From Neostapfia colusana (taxonomy: Eukaryota > Streptophyta > Magnoliopsida > Poales > Poaceae): DNA of 64,000 nt. A program made the position numbers and the translations under genes. The notes under the pieces were generated by a model, which did not search any database, was not told the origin of the DNA, and saw nothing but the letters and a program-made list of their open reading frames with translations. Location: NCBI GenBank assembly GCA_030760725.1, contig JASWHV010000005.1, positions 28,033,241 through 28,097,240 of the forward strand, in the 5' to 3' direction. Numbering within the stretch: position 1 is the stretch's first letter; each line of letters begins with the position of its first letter. Below are positions 1 through 11,738 of this stretch, piece after piece.

Positions 1-1282
1 TTGTTCTACCAATTTTTAACAGGGTTAGAATAATTAAACTGAACATATACCTATGTTTAAATTTTAAATCCTATTCACATATTTAATTTCCTGAAATTAA
101 TAACCCTCAGGGGCTGATGTGCAAATCCACAGTGCTGTGGGGGTCCCCTTTATCATTTTCTAAATTTTCAGGGGTCTAAGTGTGCAAAACAGGGTGGTCT
201 TCCTTATTCTTATTAAGTCCAGGGGCTAAAACTGATTTTTAAATGAATTTACATGAATTTCTACGGGTCCAGGGGCTAGATCAGAAGTTTCCGGGGCTAG
301 CTCATGTTTTCCGAGGTCCCCATGGGGTAGCGCATAAGATTCCTGGCTTTTATAACGCGGGACTGACGTGGGCTGTTGGATTTAAAACAGACGGCTGAGA
401 TTATAATGTGAAGCGGTACGGGTTAGATCTATTTGGGACCGCACGATTTAAAATGGACGGGCCTCAGGGGGCCACGTCACCTTGGCCGTGTGCGGGCAGC
501 GCTGCCCGGCGGCGCGCGGCGGCGGGGGGCGGCGTTCTCGCCAGAGAGTTTCGGGTTTTCGTCTATACTTCCTAAAACTTGGATTTCTTGGCATAGAACG
601 GAAGAGGGGAGGTTGGGGATCTCACCTCGGGGTTTTTCTTGAGCTCGGAGGCCCTGGAAGGCGGTCGGCGACGAGGTCCGAGGGGAAAACGCGGCGGTGC
701 TCACCGGAGCTGTGTCTAGAGCGCAAAACACCAGGTCTCCTTCACCTGCAAGACTCCCCGGCGGCGGCAGGACGCACTACACGCATTAGATCGGAGAGAA
801 CGGATGAAGATCGAAAGAAAACGGCGATGGGAGCTTCGGTTCTCACCGGGAACTGAGGCGGGCCGATCAGGGAGGAAAAAGGGGCGGATTTTGGCGTTTA
901 AATGGGCGAGGGAGGGCGGTGGGGTTGGTTGAGATTTTGCCGCACAAGTGGACTGGAGATCGCGGCTCTGGGTGCGCAGAATCCGGAGAGGGCGGGTGTG
1001 ATCGGGCGCGGTCGCTCGGAAGAAAACCGGGTGGCAGTTGGAGACGAAGGTGCCGACAGGTGGGTCCTGCGCGGCAGAGAGAGGGGAAGGGGGAAACAGC
1101 CGCGGGCTGTTGGGCCGGCTGAGGTGGGTTTCGGCCCATTGGCCGTTTTTCTTTTTCTTTTTCCTTTTCATTTTCTGTTTTGATTCAAATTTGAATTCCA
1201 GTTTGAATTTGAATTATTTCACCACATGCATTACGTCCAAAAATTTTAAATTCCACTCTTTAACAGGTTTTGGGGTGTTACA
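1..1282 (-). repeat. A1 3' LTR, partial (U3 side)
   Basis: The right end is GGGGTGTTACA, the rc of the family A LTR start TGTAACACCCC, directly followed by a polypurine tract. The window opens inside this LTR, so the U5 side is not visible. The segment is nearly colinear with 36109-37389, the other LTR of the same element. It holds repeated short phrases common to family A LTRs (for example CAGGGGCTA blocks at 240-300) and a GC-rich promoter-like region near 470-1130. There is no gene here other than a short sense ORF (477-731, 84 codons) that corresponds to the longer LTR ORF of A4 and B. Confidence 0.85.
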
Positions 1283-1300
1283 ACTCTACCCCCCTTAAAA
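1283..1300 (-). other. A1 polypurine tract (plus-strand primer)
   Basis: On the minus strand the sequence reads TTTTAAGGGGGGTAGAGT immediately before the LTR start TGTAACACC. This is the standard position of the RNase H-resistant primer for second-strand DNA synthesis. The same tract precedes the 3' LTRs of A2 and B. Confidence 0.85.
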
Positions 1301-1327
1301 GAAATCTCGTCCGCGATATTGGTGACT

Positions 1328-4300
1328 CTAGGAAAACTGATCCAGGAACTGTGCCTTGAGCTCGTCTTCTCACTCCCATGTGGCTTCTGCTTCCGAGTGA
1401 TGCTTCCACTGCACCTTGCACATTCGGATTCTTTTATTTCTTGTGTGACGTCCCATTGTCTCCAAAATCTTAACGGGTTGCTCAGCATAAGAAAGATCCT
1501 CCCGTACGTCCACCTCATTCATGGGTAACATCTGTTCGGTTGTTCTTAAACATTTATTGAGTTGTGATACATGGAATACATCGTGCACATCTGATAGGCG
1601 AGCCGGTAGTTCTAGTTGATATGCCACTTCGCCATTCCTCTCTAGAACCTGGAAGGGTCCAATGTATCGAGGTGATAACTTCCCTTTCACCTTGAACCGA
1701 CGAAGCCCTTGGATAGGGGACACCTTGAGATAAACATAGTCCCCCACGTTGAAAATGAGCTCTCTTCTCCGTATATCGGCATAGCTCTTTTGTCGGGTTT
1801 TGGCTATCCTCAAATTGTTGCGGATTTCCCTCACTTTCGCCTTGGCTTCTTGTAGTACCTCGGGCCCAAACACTTTACTTTCCCCTGTTTGGTTCCAAAG
1901 TAGTGGAGTTCTGCACTTCCTCCCATACAACGCCTCAAATGGTGACATCTTCATACTAGTCTGATAACTATTGTTGTAGGAGAACTCCGCATACGGTAAG
2001 TTCTTATCCCAACTCCTATCTTTCTTGAGTGCACAAGCTCTCAGCATATCCTCAAGGATTTGATTGGTTCTTTCTGTCTGCCCGTCAGTCTGGGGGTTAT
2101 AGGCAGAACTAAAATTCAGATGAGTTCCCATGGTCTCATGTAACTTCTGCCAGAACCTTAAGGTGAACTGTGTTACTCGATCTGACACTATCTTCTTTGG
2201 CACTCCATGAAAACACACGATTCTTGACATGTACAATTCTGCCAATTTGGATCCGTTGTAGCTTTCTTTCACGGGGATGAAATGAGCTACCTTAGTCAGC
2301 CTGTCGATGATGACTCATATCGAATCATATCCCGATTGGGTCCTAGGTAGTCCCACTATGAAGTCCATACCGATTTCTTCCCATTTCCATTCAGGCACAT
2401 TGAGTGGTTCCAATAGTCCCGTGGGTCGTTGATATTCTGCTTTCACCAACTGACATGTGTCACATAGGGCAACATGTTCCGCGACATCTCGCTTCATGCC
2501 ATACCACCAATATCTGCTCTTAAGGTATTGATACATCTTCGTACTCTCAGGATGAATGGAATAGTCGGAATCATGGGCCTCCTTCAAAATCAGTTCACGG
2601 ATCTCCTTCACCTCAGGCACACAGATTATTCATCCTCTCTGAACCCAGGGGCTTTATTTTCTTTGATGAGTTCTCTAATTTCTTGTATCTTCTCGTCATT
2701 CTTCTGACCGTTGCGTATGTCTTGCTCTAATGTGGAGTCCACTTCCATGGCGATGGCCTCACCACCATTTACTATACATAGATTGAGTTTTGCAATTTCA
2801 TCCTTCAATTCCATAGGCATGTCCTTTAAGCTCAACATATTGACATGCACCTTCCGGCTTAAAGCATCAGCCACAACGTTCGCTTTCCCAGGATGATAGT
2901 TGATGCCCACATCAAAGTCGTTGATTAGCTCTAACCATCTCCTTTGTCTGAGGTTCAGATCTGGCTGTGTGAAAATGTACTTTAAGCTCTTATGATCTGT
3001 ATATATCTCTGTCCTCTTTCCCATCAAGTAATGCCGCCAAATCTTCAATGCGTGGACCACTGCGGCTAGTTCTAGGTCATGCGTAGGATAGTTCTTCTCA
3101 TGTCTTCGGAGCTGCCGGGACTCATAGGCAACGACATGCCCCTCTTGCATGAGAACACATCCCAACCCGTGTCCAGATGCATCGCAGTACACCGAAAAAT
3201 ACTTCGGCATATCTGGCATAACTAGCACTGGGGCTGTTGTCAATCTTTTTTTTCAGCTCTTGGAAACTCGTCTCACACTCCGGTGTCCATGTGAATGTGA
3301 TTCCCTTCTCTAACAATTTGGTGAGGGGTCTCGAGATCTTGGAGAAACCCTCAATGAACCGTCGATAATACCCAGCCAATCCTAAAAAGCTTCGAATTTC
3401 CCCGACATTTTCAGGGGTCTTCCACTTCTGCACATCCTCGATCTTGGCGGGATCTCCGGAGATTCCTCCCTCCGAGATTATATGTCCTATGAAGGGAACT
3501 CATTTCAGCCAAAACTCACACTTGCTCAACTTGGCATATAGTTGGAGTTCTCTCAACTTTTGCAACACCAATCTTAAATGTCCCTCATGTTCTTCTTCAT
3601 CTTTGGAGAAGACGAGAATGTCATCAATGAAAACCACCACAAATTTGACCAGATATTCCATGAATACCTTGTTCATGAGATACATGAAATACGCCGGGGC
3701 ATTAGTTAGCCCGAACGGCATGACGGAGAATTCATACAGCCCGAACCGAGATACGAAAGCTGTCTTTGGAATGTCAGTTTGCCTTATCTTGAGTTGGTGG
3801 TATCCCGACCTGAGATCAATCTTTGAGAATACACAAGATCCCCTCAACTGATCAAATAAGTCTTCAATGCGGGGTAATGGGTACTTGTTCTTGATGGTTA
3901 CTTCATTCAACGCACGGTAGTCTACGCATAACTTTGGATTCTGTCCTTCTTGGGTACGAATATCACTGGAGCTCCCCATGGTGAGGAACTAGGATGAATA
4001 TACCCCTTCTCTGTCAATTCTCTTATATGTTCTTTGAGCTCCTCTAGCTGTTTGGAGTCCATCCGATAAGGCCTCTTGTATATTGGGGCGGTTCCAGGTA
4101 CTAGTTCAATCGCCAAATTCCACTTCACGATCTCAGGGCATACCTGGCAACTCCTCCGGAAAAACGTCTGGATATTCCCTGATAATCCTTATCTCTTCCA
4201 CTTCCACCTCAACTTGATTGAGTTTAATGTCCCTCCTAGGTTCTTGCATGGCTATGAACTTCACTTTTGTGCCACTAGTGTGAGTTAGTTCCACCGTTCT

Positions 4301-4371
4301 TGTTGAACAGTGGATGATACCTTTATGTTTGGTCAACCAATCCATACCCAAAATAATATCCATCCCTTGGG
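1328..4371 (-). pseudogene. A1 pol remnant: reverse transcriptase, RNase H, integrase, chromodomain-like tail
   Basis: Minus-strand translation gives a Ty3/Gypsy pol. The order is the LGMDW protease tail near 4325-4350, RT with the FIDDI active site near 3617-3631, RNase H (YCDASG near 3180, TDHKSLKY near 2985), an integrase HHCC finger (2450-2560), an integrase core with SDR and GQTERTNQ motifs (2060-2200), and a chromodomain-like end containing ATWE (near 1370). Visible damage relative to A2 and B: a net 25-bp deletion near 2624; one-base frameshifts near 3248, 3940 and 4105; nonsense codons near 4130 (TGA), 3500 (TGA in LKRVP), 2315 (W to TGA) and 1370 (TGA after ATWE). C1 cuts it off at 4371, and the upstream part resumes at 21466. 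The frame running from 4492 across the C1 boundary is chimeric. It is not functional. Confidence 0.85.
4367..4371. repeat. C1 target-site duplication, left (TTGGG)
   Basis: TTGGG precedes the LTR terminus TGTGGCGG at 4372 and is repeated at 21461-21465 after the other LTR end. Intact family A copies read straight through this point (compare about 28380-28400 and 49010-49030), so this is a real integration scar. Confidence 0.93.
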
Positions 4372-5294
4372 TGTGGCGGACCGGAATCCGCTCATCCAGG
4401 ATCGCAGAGGGTGGTGCCGCGTGATGCGACACCCGACAGCACACGTCATAAGAACACATTATATTACATGGGAAAACAAACTGAATGTACAAAATAGTAC
4501 ACTTCTCAGTTACAAACTAGGGTCTTTTATTACACAGCGGAAGTTTCTTTTATACAACTCACGCCCGCCTACCTAGCAAAAGTGGTTGCCCAGCCCTAGG
4601 GCAACCCACACTAGCTGCACTCCACAGCTCAGCGCGGCGTGTACGGCTCCCACTCAGGCGTGGTCCCCGACGGAGGGTAACCCTCACCGGTGGACTCGTA
4701 CTCTGAGTCCGTGGGTGGCTCCTCACCTGAAAAACACTTAAGCAGCAACCGTGAGCACGAGGGCTCAGCAAGGCTTAACCGACTCACCTAAGCATGAAAC
4801 TCTACATGAGGTGTACCATGACTTAGGATAGCAATGTTGCAGCAAATGGACACGCCTACAAGTTCATCCTTAGTTCACCCTTTTAGCAACAAGTTAACGG
4901 TTCATGAAGCTGAAATTTAGTGAGTCATATTTGGTGGCACACATGTAGCAATACAATTATGTCATAATAGCAATATGGAATCATAACATTTCATTCATTA
5001 TTCTACGTTACGATGCAGTGAACAAGCGGTACTCGTCACCGCGAGGGACGGCGAATCGACTCGATATACACCTGCAGGGAAACCCAAAGAGCACGCCACG
5101 TACGCCCACCCGTGGAGCTGCACAGCACGCTCACTCGATGTCGTACGGGACAACCTTTCACACAACAGCCCAAACGTCGAACCGGTCGCACCGAAACGAG
5201 CAGGAGGTTCCCCACACGGAGCATCTCTCTATGCCCATTGGCAGATTTCCACCTTGCTGCCCTCAACCTACACCTATAAATCGGTGTGCTATGC

Positions 5295-5299
5295 CTCGA
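5295..5299. repeat. A4 target-site duplication, left (CTCGA)
   Basis: CTCGA precedes TGTCACAC at 5300 and recurs at 8736-8740 after GTTACA. Removing A4 and one CTCGA copy restores the C1 LTR sequence seen uninterrupted at 19031-19050. Confidence 0.95.
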
Positions 5300-5338
5300 T
5301 GTCACACACGGTTTTTCCGAAGAACAACCAAGTGAATA

Positions 5339-5375
5339 TCACATGTATGCCAGGATCAATTTCTCATACATGTGA
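5339..5375 (-). other. Inverted repeat/hairpin near the A4 U5 end
   Basis: The arms TCACATGTATG and CATACATGTGA are perfect 11-bp complements around a 15-nt loop, about 40 bp from the LTR terminus that would abut the primer site in a full element. The same structure is present in A2 (left) and B (both LTRs). Confidence 0.8.
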
Positions 5376-8320
5376 TGATAAAATAGTGAAGCATCATTTA
5401 TTACAAGCCAGGTGTCGAATATAAATAAGTCTTACATCGCAAATGTCTCGATGGACAATAATAAGTTCATCACAAGTAAATAAACTAGCAGCGGAATATT
5501 ATTCTTGTGGGCTCCATTGCAGGCGTTGCCCGGGGGTCTCCATGAAACTAGAAACCTTCTTCGGGTCCAAAGTCTTGGTCATTATACACCGCCTCATTAT
5601 CTTGACCTGAGCAGCAATATAAACCAACAAAATATGCAAGGTTGAGTACCGATGGTACTCAGCAAGTGTGGGAAAGTTATGTCATGCATGGCTATAACAA
5701 GGGGAGGTTGAACTCATGGTTATAGCACTACGCAATTAATACCTATCACCTTAGCTTATTAAGCACCTACATTACTACACAGGTGAAATGGTCCCAATCT
5801 CCCATCCCATCACCATAATCAAATAACCATAACATCATTTCCAATGTTAAGCTCCCTGCTTAACATCCACAACTTCCAAAACCATCAATCCTATAATCAT
5901 GAATAAGTCCAAGCCGCTCTTGACCGTGAGCACGGCTGTCATGACAGTTTTGACTCTGCAGAGTTTGTACCACTGCACCCACATGTAGTGATTTCATCCC
6001 CCGTTGCCGGGTGGACTAAAAGAACCTCCATTATGCCAGTGGCTACGAACCACATTCACACTTCCCAGGTGTGTAGCCAAGAGATCACTACGAAGCCTTT
6101 ACAAATGGATTCCCGACGAGCATGGGCCCACTGAGGTTTCACCCCTAACAGCATACAAGAGGCTCCGACCCCGCTGCAGTGGCCCCCTCTTGAGCCTTGC
6201 GGTTCATATGGTAGTCCAGCTGACACCTACTCCCCGCACCATCCAACACACTCATACTACGCCGGGGATACACCTAATTAATTGGCCAAGCTGCCCCATC
6301 TCAGCATGTGGTTGGCACTGTAAAGCCAGGTTACATGCTCCATGAACCGGTCCTTAGGATCCAGGCAAGTACTAAACACAAACCCGAGTCTCGTGCACCC
6401 AGCACACAACCAAAACATCCAACTTGCCTTGATTCCTACCTCTACATAACTCACAATATCTCATTCAAGAGTATGGTAAAATAAACTGATGATCTCATAT
6501 CCCAAATATCCCATTCTAAGCATGGCTAAGCATATGCATAATAATAAATGACATGATAAAATAAATCCCAACCCAAGCTACAAGGAAACAAGGTAATGCA
6601 ATTCTAGGGAAACTTCCTATCATGGGTTTCATATTAAATTGACAATGCAAATAACTCTAGCTACACATCCTAGCATAGGATCAAAGTGGTCAAGGACACT
6701 TGCCTCCTTCCTGCTGCTCTTGAAATGGGTAGTCCTGATCTTGGAAAGGAATAACTTGCTCTTGAGCAGGTTCTACATCATACCATCACACATAGCAAAA
6801 GAAAAACAACAATCCATAAGACATAGTTCACACTTCTACTTCATACAAACCACACATTCACATTTATGAAAGTCCTTCACCATTATATGTGTTGTGTTTA
6901 CTTTATGTGTGTTGATTTGTGGCTTGCATATACTTTTAATCATGTGTATATGATTCCTACTTTTGTGTTCACATTTATGCTTACCTACTATATATATATA
7001 TGAGTTTCCAATTTAAATAAATTCCTTATATTCATCTACCACACCTTTTCACTACCAAGTATATATGAAAAGTATTTTTCTTCTCCATATGTGCCAATAG
7101 AATTTCTACCAATCTTAAACTGAATTCTTTGGATTTTAGAAACTCCATTTATCATTTACTAGTTGCTATATTTTCAGATGTATTTTCCTATACATAAATG
7201 TGTTCTTTATTATGAAATTAGTAATACACATCATCTAAACAGAATAGGTTTTGGTCCTAAATAATTTAATAACATATTTTGACCCTTGCCTCTGATGTAA
7301 ACTATTTAACAATTATTTTCCCTATTTTCTAAAACTATTCATTACTTAAAAATGTGTCCCTAAATGTGAATAATAAATTAGACAGATTCAATTCAGTCCA
7401 AAATATGTTTTTATCTCACTCCAAAGTTTTCTAAATACTGAGAAAGTTTTTAATTTAATTATGACAATGTGTTGGTCCCACTTTTTAATTTTTAAACACT
7501 AGCCACATATTCAATTTCCTAATTTAAATACTAAACAGGGCTAAAAAGGTAAACTCACCCCATTACAGGGTCTATAATATTATTTTCAGAATTTCCAGGG
7601 GTCTAGCTACACTTATCAGAGGTGTTTTCCTATTTTTTATTAAATACAGGGGCTAAAACTGATTTTTAAATGAATTTACATGATTTTCTGGAGTTCCAGG
7701 GGCTAGATCAGAAGTTTCCGGGGCTAGCTCTTATTTCCCGAGAACCCCAGGGGGTAGCACGTAAGATTTCCAGTCTTTATAACGCGGGGCTGACGTGGAC
7801 CGTCCGATTTAAAACCGACGGCTGAGATTATAACATCGAACCGGTACGCGGGGTTTTAAACTCTACCGTGCGATTTAAAATAAACGACGCACAGGCGGCC
7901 ACGTCGCTCTGATCGAGCGCGGGCGGCGCTGCCGGCGGCGCACGGCGGCGGAAAGTGGCGATCTCGCCGGAGACTTTCGGATCTTCGAGAATTCTTCCTA
8001 GAACTGTGATTTTATGGCATAGATCGGTGGAGGGGAGGTCGGGGATCTCACCTCGGCGGTTTTCTTGAGCTCGGAGGTCCTGGAAGGTGATCGGCGACGA
8101 GGTTCGAGGCGAAACCACGGCGAAGCTCGTCGGCGCTGTGTTTACACCGCAAGTCACCGAGTTTTCTGCACCTGCAAGGTTTCCCGGAGGCGGTGGATCA
8201 AGACCAGTGAGTTAGATCGAAATTTCTGAGCTTAGATCGGCCAGAATTCGCCGGAGAAATCTCGGTTCTCACCGGAGGAAAATCGGCGGATCGCGTGGGA
8301 AAAACAGAACGAGGCCGGGG

Positions 8321-8330
8321 TTTTTATAGA
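8321..8330 (-). promoter_or_regulatory. TATA-like box of the A4 LTR
   Basis: The minus strand reads TCTATAAAAA, about 410 bp inside the U3 terminus and at the same place in both B LTRs. Transcription would run leftwards. This is inferred from motif and position only. Confidence 0.6.
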
Positions 8331-8735
8331 CGGGGGTGGGCGGCGGGGTGGTTTAGATCAAGTCCGCGTCGCCTACGAACAGAATTCAGCGGGGATACGC
8401 CGAAATCCCGATCGGTTTTGATTCGGGTGAGAGGGAGTCCGGCGCGGGCGCGAGGTAGACGACGATCTGGTGGGTCCCACCTGTCAGCGGAAGGAAGCGG
8501 CGCGTGATGCCGCGGGCTGGCTCGGGCGCTGGTTGGGCCGGCTGGTGGGTTTCGGCCCACTGGCCGGTTTTTTTCTGTTTTCTCTTTTTCTTTTTCTATT
8601 TCTTTTCTGATTTGAGTTTAATTTGAATTCCAGTTTGAATTTGAATTTTTTCAAAACATGCAGCACGTCCAAAAATTTTTAAATCCCCCTCTTAACATAA
8701 TTTAGGGTTTTGAATAAAAAATTTGGGGTGTTACA

Positions 8736-8740
8736 CTCGA
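8736..8740. repeat. A4 target-site duplication, right (CTCGA)
   Basis: Matches 5295-5299 exactly and is followed by the resumed C1 LTR sequence. Confidence 0.95.
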
Positions 8741-11672
8741 CGCCCGGAGGTTTAGGCTACATCGGTTTATCGGGGCCCATATATCCGATATGCCTTCGGT
8801 ACGTTCAATACTTGTTCAGCAGGGCCGCACACGGATCGGTCCTCAATCGACACGGGCAGGGCTGCGCACACAAGACTTCCTCTTGCTGCGCCCTAACCCC
8901 TGCCTAGTCTCATTTTCATTACTAAAGTGATCTCACATCACTCAACCGAACCCGTGTGTCCCAAGCCTATCTCGCGAGTAGATTCCAACTACTCGCCTTG
9001 TACCGAAGTCCTATGATTCATTAAGCATAGCCTGTCTACTCGAGGTCTTAGACACTACCCTCACTCTTTTAGGAACCTTTGGTTATGCAATTGGGGTTCC
9101 ATTCATCCTACACCTAATGCACAATCATACTTCACATGACTCATGTAAACAAAGTAAAACTTATGAAAGGGTTAATGCAAACCGGGGCTTGCCTTGTTGC
9201 TGCTGGTCAGTAGTTAGCTCTTCTTCCGGAAGGAGGAAGTCCAGCACTTCCGGAGTCTCTTCTTCAGTGACTACACGTTTAATGAAATACGATATGTAAA
9301 TTTAAATGCAATGTGTGAACTTGAATACATAATTGCTAATAACTCTAGCTAGCCCTTCCCTTTGGTCCTGAAATTTTTATGGTGGATTGGTAGGGTCCTA
9401 ACCAGAGTCTTGACCAAGTTTCATTTGATACAAAGTTCATTTGAACCTTGTACAAATAAAAGCCCATTTGGTCAATATTTGAGCCTCTGAATAATTCCAG
9501 GGGTTTTCATGGCTCCAACTATTACTTTCTGGAAACTAGACTTTAAGGTGGTTCTAATGGAGTTGGTTTCGTGTTATTTGAAGAATTCTACAGAAAGTTA
9601 TGCCCTAATTAAGATTTGAGAAAATCTGAAAAATGTTTCTGTACATTTTTCTATTTTCTCTGGGCAGTTCTCTTAGTCACCCCATTAGGGTAACTAAAGG
9701 AACTTGGATGAGTCTGAAAATTTTACTGGGATTCAGGGATTTTTCAAGGAACCTCTCAGCCAAATTTCAGAATTTTTCATAAAGTAGTTCTCCAGATAAA
9801 ATTCCCAACAGTTTAAACTTTAAGGATTTAATTCTGGAAAATATTCACTTTCATGAGCTGAATTTGGTATTGCTGGAAAGTACTCAGAATTCTGAGTTCA
9901 GCAAAATTTGGTTCATCGAATTTGGAGTTCCCTAGCCAAAGTTCTATGCATTTGAAGTTTGAACTAAAACTGGAAATTCCAAAAATGTTTAAATCCTGTG
10001 GGTGGGTCCCACTCTTCGAGCCGGCCAACTCAGGATGCGGCCACACCGCGGCCCACGGGGTTTTACCCGCGCTGCCGCACCGAATCCCGGCCGCAAACCG
10101 AACCTCGCGCGAGATCAGAGGCTGACAGGTGGACCCGGCCTCCCTTCGTCTACCTCGTGCCCTCCCGCAGCTCCCGCGGCGGCGCTTCGCCGGAGCGCTC
10201 GCCGCCGGGCGTTTCACCGCCCAACCTTCGACGAAACTTACCGCCTGTGCCTAACTTGACTCGGAGAATGCACTGGTGCCCTCACCGGAGCTCGGCAATG
10301 GCCGGAACTATGCCCGCGACGGTGACAGAGCCTCCCTCTACTCCGGCAACGTCGCCCAGGCTACTCCGGGCCTTATTTCTCAAGCGGTTTGCTCCTACAG
10401 CTCCGCCGTGGCATGCTGTGCACGGATATGAGCTCGGTTGGCCATGGAACTGGCCGGAACTAGGACCTCACCGTCGACCTAGGCCCGATATCGGCTGTTG
10501 CTCGAAAAACATGGATATCAGCGCAAAGACTTGACGGTTTTCGATGGTTTTGGATCCTAGATGGCCGTGGGGACGTGTAGAACATGTGCTCGGCTGGGTT
10601 TACGCAGTGCAGGACCGATCGCCGCGAATTTCAGAATGTCTGCTTACTTGTTTTTGTTGAACACTGAGGACTAGACGGGGAAATACTCCCCCTACAAAGC
10701 ATGGAAGAGGGTAGGGTCTTCACCGTGAGTTCGAGCAGTCCCCGGCGCGTATCTTTGCTGTTGAGCTCCGGTCGCGAGGTCGCCTGGATCAACCGCGCGA
10801 CGAGGAGCCGAGAGGAGCGGCGGGTGCCGATTTTTGTTTCGGGTGGGAACGAGCAGAGCGGAGGAGATGAGGTCGGCACACATGGGCTGGGGACTTTAAC
10901 CGCGTCGGGCACGCGTGCGCTCGGTCGCCGAGCAGGAGGTGGCGCCGGATTGAGTCGGTCGGCCGCCGGGCGATCGTGCTGGCGCGCGCGTGAGGCCTCG
11001 GCCGAGGGAAAAATCAACCGAGGAGACGTCAGTCTGAAGTCTGCTGACATGTGGGCCTCCCCCCTAATTCTTTTTCCAAATTTTGTCAATTCTGGGGTGC
11101 CAAAATATCCTCAGCTACTCACAATTTAATGTGAGACTTAGTCACAAGTCTTTGTTTGAATTTGAATTCTCAAATTTGAACTGTGTTTGGCTAAATTTGC
11201 TGCATGTTTAAACTGACATTCCAATTCAGTTTTGAATTCTTGCAAATTTAACTCTTGACAAGATGAACTCCAATGAGGATAAAAATTGGTGGGCTTACTC
11301 AGAAAAATGTGCTGAGTTTGAATATGAAGCTAACTTTTGAATTTGGGTGATGAAAGTTGCTGCAATTTGAATTTACATTCAAATTGGCCTCTTTTTCAAA
11401 TACCTCCAAAAGTGCCTCAAAAAGTGTTGGATTTACATGAAACTTGGACTGAACCTTCCCAAGACTTTTTTTAAGTTCTAGGGGTGAGCTCAACCTCTCA
11501 TGTTCATGTGTACAAATCCCACTTTGTGAAAATGAAGGCTTTCCCCTCTAATCACTCTTTTGATGGAGGTTACTTGCTCTTCACAATATTTCCTAAGATA
11601 TCCACAATAAAAACTGTGGTGTTGTGAGGTGAAGAAAATTTTTTTGCAAGTCCCTTTTCTTAGGCTTTTACA

Positions 11673-11684
11673 TCCCTCCCCTCT
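11673..11684 (-). other. C1 polypurine tract
   Basis: The minus-strand sequence AGAGGGGAGGGA directly precedes the LTR start TGTAAAAGCC. This is the expected second-strand primer site of C1. Confidence 0.85.
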
Positions 11685-11738
11685 TAAAAGAATCTCGCCC
11701 CGAGATTACAAAAGAAGAGATAGCGATGTAATAGGGAC

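Larger units (their letters stand above)
5300..8735 (-). mobile_element. A4: solo LTR of family A
   Basis: The 3436-bp LTR matches the A2 and B LTRs end to end, starts TGTCACAC, ends GGGTGTTACA and is flanked by the perfect TSD CTCGA, with no internal domain. This is the product expected from recombination between the two LTRs of a full element after it inserted into C1. The first bases are TGTCACACACGG, where other copies have TGTCACACCCGG. It contains the 11-bp-arm hairpin (5339-5375), twin palindromes (5936-5964), an antisense 113-codon ORF (6004-6345), a sense 109-codon ORF (7828-8157) and a TATA-like box (8321-8330, minus). The (TA)n tract near 6988-7000 is a short microsatellite. Confidence 0.94.
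4372..11672 (-). repeat. C1 3' LTR, interrupted by solo LTR A4
   Basis: The plus-strand ends are TGTGGCGGACC and GGCTTTTACA. The LTR runs 4372-5299 and 8741-11672, with A4 and one TSD copy between. It contains the 514 bp (11128-11641) absent from the 5' LTR, so it preserves the ancestral U3 end. The central GC-rich part (about 9990-11090) is the promoter/leader region in element sense, but I see no clear TATAAA there. No gene is supported in this 3.9 kb; the ORFs around 9828-11129 are GC-rich shadows. Confidence 0.9.

Noticed and set aside
4133..4492. 119-codon minus-strand ORF
   Set aside because: It begins inside the C1 LTR and runs into A1 pol; a chimera across the insertion boundary, not a gene.
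5300..8735. Regularly recurring sequences suggestive of a satellite or array
   Set aside because: The repeats are dispersed LTR copies of about 3.4 kb with element structure, not tandem monomers or CRISPR spacers.
9828..11129. Several overlapping ORFs of 63-178 codons
   Set aside because: They lie on both strands in the GC-rich core of a C1 LTR, with no conserved domain; copies in the other LTR carry indels.
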